The notes under the pieces: model-generated | What the model was told of the DNA's origin: nothing | The model's database searches: none | The model's input: only the letters and a program-made list of their open reading frames with translations | Shown: in pieces, positions 25,900-34,578 of the stretch | How positions within the stretch are numbered: the stretch's first letter is position 1 | Layout: every line of letters starts with the position of its first letter | NCBI RefSeq assembly: GCF_008107725.1 | Contig: NZ_VIRN01000064.1 | Location: 310,001 to 374,000, forward strand | DNA from: Marinobacter sp. BW6 | Lineage (GTDB): Bacteria; Pseudomonadota; Gammaproteobacteria; Pseudomonadales; Oleiphilaceae | Direction: 5' to 3' | DNA length: 64,000 nt | Translations under genes and position numbers: made by a program

Positions 25900-25973
25900 A
25901 TGTGTCTACCGGTCATCATGACCAACCGGACAACAACAGACAAGGTCGGGCAGGCCAACGCAGGAGTGCAGCA

Positions 25974-27557
25974 ATGACACTGAACACACAGATCGCCATC
26001 ATCGGCACCGGCTTCTCCGGCCTGGGCATGGCCATAAAACTCAAGGAAGCTGGCTACAACGACTTTGTGATCCTGGAGCAGAGTGACGACATTGGTGGCA
26101 CCTGGCACCAGAACCACTACCCGGGGTGTGCCTGTGATGTGCAGTCTGCACTCTACTCCTTCTCCTTCGAACAGAACCCGAACTGGAGCCGGATGTACGC
26201 CCAGCAGCACGAGATCAAGGCCTACCTGAAGCACTGCGCCGAGAAATACGGGCTGATGAAGCACATCCGGCTGAATACCCATGTGGCGGGAGCGCGCTTC
26301 GATGAGGCCAACCAACGGTGGACTGTTGAAACCTGTGACGGCCCGGCGCTGTGGGCCTACCTGCAGGAGAAGGGCTTGAAGCCGGGAGAACGGTTGGATC
26401 GCACCGATAAGGAACTGCCGGAATTCAGTACGTTGAGGGCGGATATCCTTGTTTCCGGGATGGGGGGACTGAGCACCCCGGCCTATCCGGAGATCAAGGG
26501 GATCGAATCCTTCACTGGCAAACGTTTTCATTCCCAGGACTGGGACCACGACTACGACCTGCGGGGCAAGCGGGTAGCGGTTATTGGTACCGGTGCCTCT
26601 GCCATCCAGTTTGTGCCGGAAGTTACGAAGCAGGCCGCGAGGGTGGACCTTTACCAGCGCACGCCACCCTGGATCATGCCCAAGCCGGATCGCGCCATCC
26701 GGCCGCTGGAGAAGCGGCTGTTCCGGGTGTTCCCGCAAACACTCAATGCCTTCCGTCAGAGTATTTACTGGTCGCTTGAGGCGCGAGTGCTGGGTTTTGT
26801 GGGTAACCCCCGTATTCTGAAGCTGGGTGAACTGCAGGCCCGCCGACATATTCGCAACCAGATTCCGGACAAGGCGTTGCGCAAAAAGGTTACCCCGGAT
26901 TTCCATTTTGGCTGCAAGCGGGTACTGATTTCCAACAACTACTATCCGGCGCTGGCACAGGATCATGTGGACGTTGTGACTGAGGGAATCCGAGAGGTTC
27001 AGGGCAATACCGTCATCGACCAGCAGGGCAACGAGCGCCAGGTGGATTGCATCATCTACGGTACGGGCTTCAGGGCCCAGGATCCGATTCCTGCGGGCAT
27101 GGTGTTTGGCCGCAATGGTCAGGACCTGCTGGACGCCTGGAAGGACGGCGCCGAGGCCTATAAAGGCACCACCGTTAGTGGTTTTCCGAATTTCTTCATG
27201 CTGATGGGACCAAATACCGGCCTCGGCCACAGCTCCATGGTGTATATGATCGAGAGTCAGATTCAGTACGTGCTGGATGCCCTGAAACAGATGCGCCGGC
27301 AGCAATGGAGCAGTATGGAAGTGAAGCCGGACGCCCAGAGCCGGTACAACGCTTCCATTCACGCCAAGCTCGGTGACTCCGTGTGGCAAACCGGGTGCAA
27401 GAGTTGGTACGTCAACGAAAACGGTAAGAACACCACCCTGTGGCCGGGCTTTACCTGGCAGTTTCGCCACCAGACACGACGTTTTGACGCTGAGCAATAC
27501 GAGTGCACAGGTGCCGGGGAAATCGTCTCCGGGGATGAGCCTGCCCTGGCCCTCTAG
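25974..27557 (+). CDS. Baeyer-Villiger-type flavin monooxygenase
   Basis: About 527 residues from the ATG at 25974, which has AGGAG seven bases upstream; the frame opens at 25878 but the added part is promoter DNA. FAD-binding GTGFSG is at 11-16, NADPH-binding GTGASA at 205-210, and the Baeyer-Villiger fingerprint FxGxxxHxxxWD spans Phe180 to Asp191. Compared with the enzyme at 9-10.5 kb there is an extra segment of about 28 residues (124-152) just before the ILVSGMGGLSTP strand. Probable reaction: insertion of oxygen next to a ketone carbonyl with NADPH and O2. A role in alkanone or cyclic ketone breakdown is inference. Confidence 0.9.
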   Translation: MTLNTQIAIIGTGFSGLGMAIKLKEAGYNDFVILEQSDDIGGTWHQNHYPGCACDVQSALYSFSFEQNPNWSRMYAQQHEIKAYLKHCAEKYGLMKHIRLNTHVAGARFDEANQRWTVETCDGPALWAYLQEKGLKPGERLDRTDKELPEFSTLRADILVSGMGGLSTPAYPEIKGIESFTGKRFHSQDWDHDYDLRGKRVAVIGTGASAIQFVPEVTKQAARVDLYQRTPPWIMPKPDRAIRPLEKRLFRVFPQTLNAFRQSIYWSLEARVLGFVGNPRILKLGELQARRHIRNQIPDKALRKKVTPDFHFGCKRVLISNNYYPALAQDHVDVVTEGIREVQGNTVIDQQGNERQVDCIIYGTGFRAQDPIPAGMVFGRNGQDLLDAWKDGAEAYKGTTVSGFPNFFMLMGPNTGLGHSSMVYMIESQIQYVLDALKQMRRQQWSSMEVKPDAQSRYNASIHAKLGDSVWQTGCKSWYVNENGKNTTLWPGFTWQFRHQTRRFDAEQYECTGAGEIVSGDEPALAL

Positions 27558-27674
27558 TGTCCGACTGGACGGGGCACAAGGCCGGGTTTTTAACGGTGGA
27601 TAAGTTGCGTTTTGGCCCGGATGGCCAATACTTGAAGCAATGGTCTTGCCGGTATCGGCCAAGGATGCCCCCCG

Positions 27675-28736
27675 ATGAAGCTGTTCCACTGCGGCCGATG
27701 CGCCAACCTGCTTTATTTTGAAAACAGTCGTTGTACCAGTTGCGGGTCTGGCCTGGGCTTTGCCCCGGATGTCATGGACTTGCTGGCCATCGAGCCAAAG
27801 GATAGTGGCACCTGGGCGAACGTCGCCCAGGGGGACCTTTACCGGCTTTGTGGCAACTATCAGAGCCAGGGCGCCTGCAACTGGCTGATACCCTATCCGG
27901 ACTCCCACACATACTGCGTCGCCTGTCGCCTGAATCGCACCATCCCCGACCTCAGTGTCCCGAAAAATCACGCTCTATGGCTGCGTCTGGAAAAAGATAA
28001 ACGTCGGCTGGTGTATTCCGTGTTGCGTCTCAAGCTGCCTTGCGAACCCCGGAATGAAGACCAGTATGGACTGGCGTTTGATTTTCTGGCCGATCAGCCG
28101 GCGATGTTTGACGAGCGGGCGAAAGTAAAAACCGGCCACGCCAATGGTGTGATTACCATGAACATTGCCGAGGCGGACCCGGTGGAACGGGAGCGGATGC
28201 GGAGCCAGATGGCCGAACCTTATCGCACTGTTTTGGGGCATTTTCGCCACGAATCCGGCCATTACTACTGGGATGTGCTGGTCCGGACCGGGCCATGGCT
28301 GGGTCCAGTCCGTGAAGTTTTCGGGGATGACACCCGAGACTACAGACAGGCCATGGACCAGCATTACCAGTACGGCCCGCCCGCTGACTGGCAAAGCTGG
28401 TACATCAGCGCCTATGCCAGCAGCCATGCCTGGGAAGACTGGGCAGAGACCTGGGCACACTACCTGCATATGGTGGATACATTAGAAACAGCCTGGCAGT
28501 TCGGGATGCGAGTGAATGCCAGGCAGCGCCCGGTAATGCACAGCGAACCGGACCCTGCGTTTGATCCCTACCAGGTTGATGATTTCGAGGCACTGATCAA
28601 GCACTGGTTACCTCTGACGCTTGCGCTCAACAGTCTTAACCGAAGCATGGGACATGAGGATGCCTATCCTTTTGTGCTGGCAGCTCCGGTGGTGGAGAAA
28701 CTCCGCCTGGTACACCGAATAGCTCACGGTGGTTAA
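27675..28736 (+). CDS. Zinc-ribbon putative zinc-dependent metallopeptidase
   Basis: A 353-residue protein, first gene of the ATP-grasp/transglutaminase cluster. Residues 6-23 form a zinc ribbon (CGRC then CTSC), with further Cys pairs around 59-85 (CGNYQSQGACNW, YCVAC). The metallopeptidase motif is HESGH, His192 to His196, and a later acidic segment, WEDWAETWAHYLH, offers the third metal ligand. This domain arrangement matches a family of putative zinc-binding peptidases (DUF2248-like as I recall) repeatedly found beside circularly permuted ATP-grasp and alpha-E genes. It probably trims or releases the peptide or protein made or modified by the cluster; substrate unknown. AAGGA is nine bases before the ATG, and the next gene starts 14 bases after the stop. 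Confidence 0.88.
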   Translation: MKLFHCGRCANLLYFENSRCTSCGSGLGFAPDVMDLLAIEPKDSGTWANVAQGDLYRLCGNYQSQGACNWLIPYPDSHTYCVACRLNRTIPDLSVPKNHALWLRLEKDKRRLVYSVLRLKLPCEPRNEDQYGLAFDFLADQPAMFDERAKVKTGHANGVITMNIAEADPVERERMRSQMAEPYRTVLGHFRHESGHYYWDVLVRTGPWLGPVREVFGDDTRDYRQAMDQHYQYGPPADWQSWYISAYASSHAWEDWAETWAHYLHMVDTLETAWQFGMRVNARQRPVMHSEPDPAFDPYQVDDFEALIKHWLPLTLALNSLNRSMGHEDAYPFVLAAPVVEKLRLVHRIAHGG

Positions 28737-28750
28737 CGAAAGGACCCCAA

Positions 28751-30211
28751 ATGAAAAAGAACAAATCGATAGACTGGAAAAACTACGATCCCAACGACTT
28801 CTTCGATGAGCTGATTGCCGCCAAGGGCAAGCCCCGGTCTGCGGCCACAGCGATTACCGACTACCTGGGCAATCTTGGTTCCGAGGAGATCCAGGCGCGC
28901 CAGCAGGCTGCCGAACTGGCCATTCTGGAGATGGGGATCAGCTTCACCATCTACAGCGAGGGTGAAAACATAGATCGGGCCTGGCCCTTCGATATAATCC
29001 CACGGGTGATATCGCTCAGGGAATGGGAGACCATCGAGCAGGGCCTGGCCCAGCGCCTGACCGCCCTCAATATGTTCATCAATGACATCTACAACGACCA
29101 GAACATCGTCAAGGACAAGGTGATCCCGAAGTACGTGTTCGCCAACTCCAAGAACTTCCGTGAACAGTGCCGGGGGTTTACCCCGCCATTGGGCGTCTGG
29201 GCCCATATCTGCGGGTCGGATCTGGTTCGGGACAAGGACGGCACCGTGTACGTTCTTGAGGATAACCTGCGGGTTCCTTCCGGTGTCTCTTACATGTTGG
29301 AGAATCGACAGTTGACCAAGCGGGTGTTCCCGGAGCTGTTCGATAACACCAGCATCCTGCCGGTGGATGACTACACAAACCAGCTGTTCGACATGCTGGC
29401 GTCGATTTCGCCCCGGCCACAGGATCACCCGAAGATTGCGGTGCTGACGCCGGGTATATTCAATTCCGCCTATTTCGAGCATTCCTTCCTGGCGCAACGG
29501 ATGGGCGCGGAGCTGGTGGAGGGGGCCGACCTGGTGGTTGGCGAGGATGACTGTGTCTACATGCGGACGGTCGAGGGTCTGGAACGTGTGGATGTGATCT
29601 ACCGGCGCATTGATGACGATTTCCTCGACCCGGAGGAGTTCCGCGCCGACTCTACCCTGGGCGTACCGGGGCTGATGCGGGCCTGGCGCAACGGCAAGGT
29701 TGGCCTGGCCAATGCGCCCGGCGCTGGCGTGGCCGACGATAAGGTTATCTACGCCTTTGTTCCGGATATGATTCGTTACTATCTGGACGAGGAGCCCATC
29801 ATCCCGAACGTGCCCACCTGGATGTGTGTGAACAAACAGGACCAGGAGTACGTTCTTGAACACCTTGATGAACTGGTGGTCAAGCCGGCGAACGAGTCCG
29901 GGGGCTACGGCATGCTGGTGGGGCCGCATTCAACCAAGAAGCAGCGCACCGAGTTTGCCCGCCTGATCAAGAAGAACCCGCGCAACTACATCGCCCAACC
30001 CACGCTGAATCTGTCCGTGGCGCCAACCCTTTGTGACGAAGGCCTGGCGCCCCGTCATCTGGATCTGCGGCCCTTTGTATTGCAGGGCGTCAGAACCTAC
30101 GTCACGGCTGGCGGGCTCACGCGGGTGGCGATGAGAAAAGGCTCCCTGGTGGTGAATTCTTCCCAGGGTGGTGGAAGCAAGGATACCTGGATCGTGGACG
30201 AGGAGAATTGA
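28751..30211 (+). CDS. Circularly permuted ATP-grasp protein (type 2)
   Basis: A 486-residue predicted ATP-dependent ligase. ATP-grasp enzymes activate a carboxylate as acyl phosphate and join it to an amine or thiol. In this branch the order of the two ATP-grasp subdomains is rotated. Visible features are RADSTLGVPGLMRAW, the nucleotide-binding lysine Lys378 in VVKPANE, the glycine loop ESGGYG at 382-387, and the late RTYVTAGGLTRVAM and SKDTWI segments. AAAGGA stands six bases before the ATG. The stop codon is one base before the start of the alpha-E gene, so the two are translationally linked. No biochemical substrate is known to me for this family. Confidence 0.93.
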   Translation: MKKNKSIDWKNYDPNDFFDELIAAKGKPRSAATAITDYLGNLGSEEIQARQQAAELAILEMGISFTIYSEGENIDRAWPFDIIPRVISLREWETIEQGLAQRLTALNMFINDIYNDQNIVKDKVIPKYVFANSKNFREQCRGFTPPLGVWAHICGSDLVRDKDGTVYVLEDNLRVPSGVSYMLENRQLTKRVFPELFDNTSILPVDDYTNQLFDMLASISPRPQDHPKIAVLTPGIFNSAYFEHSFLAQRMGAELVEGADLVVGEDDCVYMRTVEGLERVDVIYRRIDDDFLDPEEFRADSTLGVPGLMRAWRNGKVGLANAPGAGVADDKVIYAFVPDMIRYYLDEEPIIPNVPTWMCVNKQDQEYVLEHLDELVVKPANESGGYGMLVGPHSTKKQRTEFARLIKKNPRNYIAQPTLNLSVAPTLCDEGLAPRHLDLRPFVLQGVRTYVTAGGLTRVAMRKGSLVVNSSQGGGSKDTWIVDEEN

Positions 30212-30212
30212 T

Positions 30213-31151
30213 GTGCTGTCACGTGTAGCGGAACGACTGTACTGGATGGCCAGATACCTTGAGCGGGCCGAGAACAACGCCCGAATGATCATGGCCTTCA
30301 ATTCCCTGGCGCTGGATATGCCCCGGGAAACCCAACTGTCCTGGAAGGGACTGGTGGCGGTTACCGGCATGGGCGCGTTGTTTGATCAGCACCATCAGAA
30401 GGCCGATGAGCGCAACTGCGTCAAGTTTCTGATGGCGGACGGCTACAACCCTAGCTCCATAGCCTCCTGCATCAAGGCCGCCCGGGAGAACGTGCGCACT
30501 ACCCGGGATCAGATTCCGACCGACGCCTGGGAGGTCATCAATGAGCTCTACCGTTATATTCTCGAGCATATAGACCAGGGGGTTGGTAAACGGGCGCGAT
30601 ATGAATTTCTGAACGAAATCGTGGGTCGCTGCCAGATGCTTAATGGCTTGCTGGCCGGGTGTATGAGTCACGATGCGGGGTACGATTTTATTCGGGTCGG
30701 TCGCAACCTTGAGAGGGCGGATATGGCCACGCGGCAAATTGAGGTCGGAGCCCTGCAGTTCCTGGATGGCTGGGATGGCACAGAAACCTACGGCGGGCTT
30801 TTGTGGACCAGTGTGCTGCGTTATCAGAGTGCGTTCCAGATGTACCGCCACAACGTCCGGCGCAAGGTCAGCGGGCCTCTGGTCATCCGCTTCCTGCTGC
30901 AGAACGAGCCGTTTCCGCGGTCGGTGCTGCACAGTCTCGGCGAAGTGGCCAATGCTCTCGGTCGCCTGCCCAGGAACGAGATTCCGTTACGCACGGCATT
31001 GCAGGCAGTACGTCACACCCGGGAGGGCGATGTGGATGCACTGATCCGTAAGGAAGACGTGATCCTGTTCCTGGAAAACCTGCAGTTGGAGATCGGTGAG
31101 CTTCACGAGGATATTGCAGAGACCTGGTTTCCTGTCTACGAGATAGCCTGA
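30213..31151 (+). CDS. Alpha-E domain protein
   Basis: About 312 residues starting at GTG 30213, with AGGAG seven bases upstream; the longer frame from 30168 overlaps the ATP-grasp gene and is not needed. It is an all-helical protein with the family signature LSRVAERLYWMARYLERAEN at the N-terminus and conserved acidic and arginine residues through the helices (ERADMATRQIEV). Alpha-E is named for its conserved glutamates and occurs almost only with circularly permuted ATP-grasps, either as a neighbour gene or fused. It is presumed to help that ligase bind or orient its substrate. Here the separate protein is matched by a fused version at 36.1-37.1 kb. Confidence 0.93.
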   Translation: MLSRVAERLYWMARYLERAENNARMIMAFNSLALDMPRETQLSWKGLVAVTGMGALFDQHHQKADERNCVKFLMADGYNPSSIASCIKAARENVRTTRDQIPTDAWEVINELYRYILEHIDQGVGKRARYEFLNEIVGRCQMLNGLLAGCMSHDAGYDFIRVGRNLERADMATRQIEVGALQFLDGWDGTETYGGLLWTSVLRYQSAFQMYRHNVRRKVSGPLVIRFLLQNEPFPRSVLHSLGEVANALGRLPRNEIPLRTALQAVRHTREGDVDALIRKEDVILFLENLQLEIGELHEDIAETWFPVYEIA

Positions 31152-31186
31152 AACTGCCATTTTCTTTCGCCTGCGAGATAGGTTCC

Positions 31187-34100
31187 ATGTCGATCCATGT
31201 TGCTCTGAGTCATACCACCCACTATCGCTATGAGCGCCCCATTACTCTGGGGCCCCAGGTGGTTCGGCTACGGCCCTGTCCCCATGCGCGTACCCGCATC
31301 CTGAGCTACTCGCTAAAGGTTGAGCCGGCAGACCACTTCCTTAACTGGCAACAGGACCCGCAGGCCAACTATCTGGCCCGTCTGGTGTTCCCGGAGAAAA
31401 CCCGGGAGCTGAAGATCGTCGTGGATCTTGTGGCCGAGATGGCCGTGATCAACCCGTTCGATTTCTTTCTGGAACCTTGGGCGGAGACAATCCCCTTCGA
31501 CTACGAGGAATGGCAGACGGCAGAGCTTGCACCCTATTTACAGAAGTTGCCGGAGACTCAGGAGTTTCAGAAGTGGATGGCCTCCATAGACCGCAAGGAA
31601 ATGCCCAGTGTGGATTTCCTGGTGGGTGTGAACCAGCGTATTGCCGACCGGGTCGACTACCTGATACGGATGGAGCCGGGTGTACAGACGCCGGAAGAGA
31701 CGCTGAAGAAAGGCTCCGGATCCTGTCGGGATTCCACCTGGTTACTGGTCCAGACGCTTCGCCATCTTGGCCTGGCGGCACGGTTCGTATCCGGTTACCT
31801 GATTCAGCTCAAAGCTGACCAGAAAGCGCTGGACGGCCCGTCTGGTGCAGAGGAGGACTTTACGGATCTGCACGCCTGGTGTGAGGTCTTTTTGCCTGGG
31901 GCGGGTTGGGTAGGTCTGGATCCAACCTCCGGACTGTTTGCCGGGGAAGGCCATATTCCATTGGCCTGCAGTCCCGATCCGTCTTCTGCCGCTCCGATTA
32001 CCGGCATGGTGGAGGACTGCGGAGTCGAGTTTGAGCATCAGATGAGCGTCCAGCGCATCTGGGAGGCCCCGCGGGTAACCAAACCCTATACCGAAGCCCA
32101 GTGGCAACGCATCGTCGGCCTCGGTCATGATGTGGACCAGCGTTTGGCCGAGCTGGATGTGCGCCTGACCCAGGGCGGCGAACCGACGTTCGTGGCCAAT
32201 CATGACCGGGACGAGCCAGAGTGGAACACCGAGGCAATGGGGCCGACCAAGCGGCTGAAGGCCATCGAACTCTATCACCGGATGCGGGATCGTTATGGTG
32301 CCGGCGGGCTGATTCATTTCGGCCAGGGTAAGTGGTACCCGGGCGAGCCGCTGCCACGGTGGTCCCTGAACTGTTACTGGCGCAAGGATGGCGAGCCACT
32401 CTGGCATGATGAGCGCTGGCTGGCGGATGAACGCTCTGCAGGTGGGGCGACCCCGGAAGCGGCTCATCGGTTTCTGCAGGGATTGGCGAAACAGCTGGGC
32501 GTTGATGAAAAACAGATGTTCCCGGCGTTTGAAGATGCCTTCTATTACCTGTGGCGGGAACGTCGCTTGCCGGTCAACGTCGACCCATTTGACGCCAAAC
32601 TCGAGAATGCCCTGGAACGGAAGCAGCTTCAGGAGATTTTCAGTCGCGGTCTCGATGAGCCCGTTGGCTACGTGCTGCCCCTGCGGGTCACCGAAAAGGG
32701 ACAGGAATGGGAGACGGGCCCCTGGTTCCTGCGCAGTGAACGCTGTTACCTGGTTCCCGGCGGCTCCCCCATGGGGCATCGTCTGCCTCTGGATAGTCAG
32801 CCTTGGGTAGAAGAGGCCGATTACCCCTGGATACACGAGCAGGACCCCTTTGCGCCCCGTGGCCCGTTGCCCGGGAACGAGGAAATCCGGCAATGGAACA
32901 GCCGCAGCCAGGCGGGACAAACGTCCCCGGAATTGGAACCTCCCAAAAAAGGAAAGTCGGCACCCGAGGTTGTCCGTACGGCCCTGTGTGTGGAGCCCCG
33001 AGATGGCATCCTTCGCATCTTTATGCCGCCGTTGGAGGATCTGGAACCCTACCTTGCCCTGGTGTCAGCCATTGAAAAAACCGCTGAAGAGCTACAGCAG
33101 CCGGTCCTGCTTGAGGGTTACGAACCGCCCTCGGACCACCGGTTGAGTCATTTCCGCATCACGCCAGACCCCGGGGTGATCGAAGTGAATGTGCAGCCGG
33201 TGCGAACCTGGGATGAGCTGGTTGAACAGACAGAGACTCTGTACGCGGACGCCTATGAGTGCCGGCTGACCTCCGAGAAGTTCATGATGGACGGGCGCCA
33301 TACCGGCACCGGTGGCGGCAACCACTTCGTACTGGGCGCCCAAAAGGCGGAGGATTCGCCCTTTCTTCGACGTCCCGACCTGTTACGCAGCCTGATCAGT
33401 TACTGGCATAACCATCCCAGCCTGTCCTACCTGTTCTCGGGCCTGTTTATCGGTCCCAGTTCCCAGGCGCCACGGATCGATGAGGCTCGCAACGACCATG
33501 TGTTCGAGATGGAGCTGGCCTTCAGGGAGATGGAGCGGTTATGCCCTATGGGCAAAAAAGTCGCGCCCTGGGTGGTGGACCGTCTGCTCCGTGATTTGCT
33601 CACGGATGTGACCGGCAATACCCACCGGGCCGAGTTCTGCATCGACAAACTGTATTCCCCGGATGGCCCCGGCGGGCGCCACGGGTTACTGGAGCTGCGG
33701 GCCTTCGAGATGCCGCCTCACGCCCGGATGAGCCTGACCCAGCAACTGCTGTTGCGGGCCCTGGTGGCCCGCTTCTGGGAGCAACCCTACAAGCCTTCCG
33801 GTCTGGTGCGCTGGGGCACGGAACTGCACGACCGTTTCCTGCTGCCCCACTATGTCTGGCAGGATTTCGAGGACGTCATCGACGACATGAAGGCGCACGG
33901 CTACCCGCTTGAGAGCGAATGGTTCGCACCCCATTTCGAATTCCGCTTCCCACGAATCGGCGACTACAAGGTCAAGGGCATTACCCTTGAGCTGCGTTCT
34001 GCCCTTGAGCCCTGGCATGTCACGGGCGAGCATGGCGCCATTGGCGGCACGGCCCGCTACGTGGACTCCTCTCTGGAGCGCTTGCAGGTGAAGGTTCGTG

Positions 34101-34489
34101 GTGCTGCGCCGGATCGATACCAGATCACTTGCAATGAGGTGCCGTTGCCGCTGCAACCTACCGGGATGGTGGGTGAATCTGTGGCCGGCGTGCGCTACCG
34201 TGCCTGGCAGCCTTCGCAGTGTATGCATCCAACCATTGGCGTCGATGGCCCGCTGGTTTTCGATATCGTGGATACCTGGAACGAACGCAGCCTTGGTGGT
34301 TGCGAGTACCACGTAACACACCCCGGCGGCCGTAATTTCGAGACCCTGCCGGTGAATTCATTCGAGGCAGAGGGCCGGCGGATGGCGCGCTTCTTCAGAA
34401 CCGGTCACAGCTCCGGCCAACAGCCCCTGCGACCGGTTCCGGAGCACCGGGAATTCCCGTTCACCCTGGATCTGCGATATCACAAATAA
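31187..34489 (+). CDS. Transglutaminase fused to DUF2126 putative amidoligase
   Basis: A large 1100-residue protein. The N-terminal quarter is a bacterial transglutaminase-like domain with an N-terminal beta domain (SIHVALSHTTHYRYERPITLGPQ) and an intact Cys180-His229-Asp245 triad (GSCRDSTW, DLHAWCEV, LDPTSG). From about residue 300 to the end it is DUF2126, which I know as a putative amidoligase region; visible patches include LTQGGEPTFV, GLIHFGQGKWYPGEPLPRW, TGGGNHFVLG and FEMPPHARMSL. One chain would therefore combine a thiol acyltransferase or peptidase with a ligase. The gene begins 35 bases after the alpha-E stop. It has no signal peptide, so action is in the cytoplasm. Confidence 0.93.
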   Translation: MSIHVALSHTTHYRYERPITLGPQVVRLRPCPHARTRILSYSLKVEPADHFLNWQQDPQANYLARLVFPEKTRELKIVVDLVAEMAVINPFDFFLEPWAETIPFDYEEWQTAELAPYLQKLPETQEFQKWMASIDRKEMPSVDFLVGVNQRIADRVDYLIRMEPGVQTPEETLKKGSGSCRDSTWLLVQTLRHLGLAARFVSGYLIQLKADQKALDGPSGAEEDFTDLHAWCEVFLPGAGWVGLDPTSGLFAGEGHIPLACSPDPSSAAPITGMVEDCGVEFEHQMSVQRIWEAPRVTKPYTEAQWQRIVGLGHDVDQRLAELDVRLTQGGEPTFVANHDRDEPEWNTEAMGPTKRLKAIELYHRMRDRYGAGGLIHFGQGKWYPGEPLPRWSLNCYWRKDGEPLWHDERWLADERSAGGATPEAAHRFLQGLAKQLGVDEKQMFPAFEDAFYYLWRERRLPVNVDPFDAKLENALERKQLQEIFSRGLDEPVGYVLPLRVTEKGQEWETGPWFLRSERCYLVPGGSPMGHRLPLDSQPWVEEADYPWIHEQDPFAPRGPLPGNEEIRQWNSRSQAGQTSPELEPPKKGKSAPEVVRTALCVEPRDGILRIFMPPLEDLEPYLALVSAIEKTAEELQQPVLLEGYEPPSDHRLSHFRITPDPGVIEVNVQPVRTWDELVEQTETLYADAYECRLTSEKFMMDGRHTGTGGGNHFVLGAQKAEDSPFLRRPDLLRSLISYWHNHPSLSYLFSGLFIGPSSQAPRIDEARNDHVFEMELAFREMERLCPMGKKVAPWVVDRLLRDLLTDVTGNTHRAEFCIDKLYSPDGPGGRHGLLELRAFEMPPHARMSLTQQLLLRALVARFWEQPYKPSGLVRWGTELHDRFLLPHYVWQDFEDVIDDMKAHGYPLESEWFAPHFEFRFPRIGDYKVKGITLELRSALEPWHVTGEHGAIGGTARYVDSSLERLQVKVRGAAPDRYQITCNEVPLPLQPTGMVGESVAGVRYRAWQPSQCMHPTIGVDGPLVFDIVDTWNERSLGGCEYHVTHPGGRNFETLPVNSFEAEGRRMARFFRTGHSSGQQPLRPVPEHREFPFTLDLRYHK

Positions 34490-34578
34490 GATGCCTGGAC
34501 GTGTGGTTTGATGCTGGCTCCGGAGAGTAGAAAGCGGCTATGCTTCCAGCTCACTGATTAACGGAGCCTGAATTCAAG

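Larger units (their letters stand above)
25587..25973. other. 387-base divergent intergenic region
   Basis: No gene is supported here. The region holds a 104-base hairpin repeat (25690-25793), a C-rich run at about 25801-25810, and a cluster of three GTATAC hexamers (25870-25899) near the monooxygenase start. The promoters of both the TetR gene and the monooxygenase must lie here. Confidence 0.7.

Noticed and set aside
27558..27674. Inclusion of the monooxygenase in the ATP-grasp/transglutaminase operon
   Set aside because: A 117-base gap, a separate ribosome binding site and unrelated chemistry make independent transcription more likely, though read-through cannot be excluded.
25842..27971. 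709-codon open frame on the minus strand
   Set aside because: Antisense to the second monooxygenase and the start of the metallopeptidase gene; no domain and no ribosome binding site. Long antisense frames are expected at this GC content.
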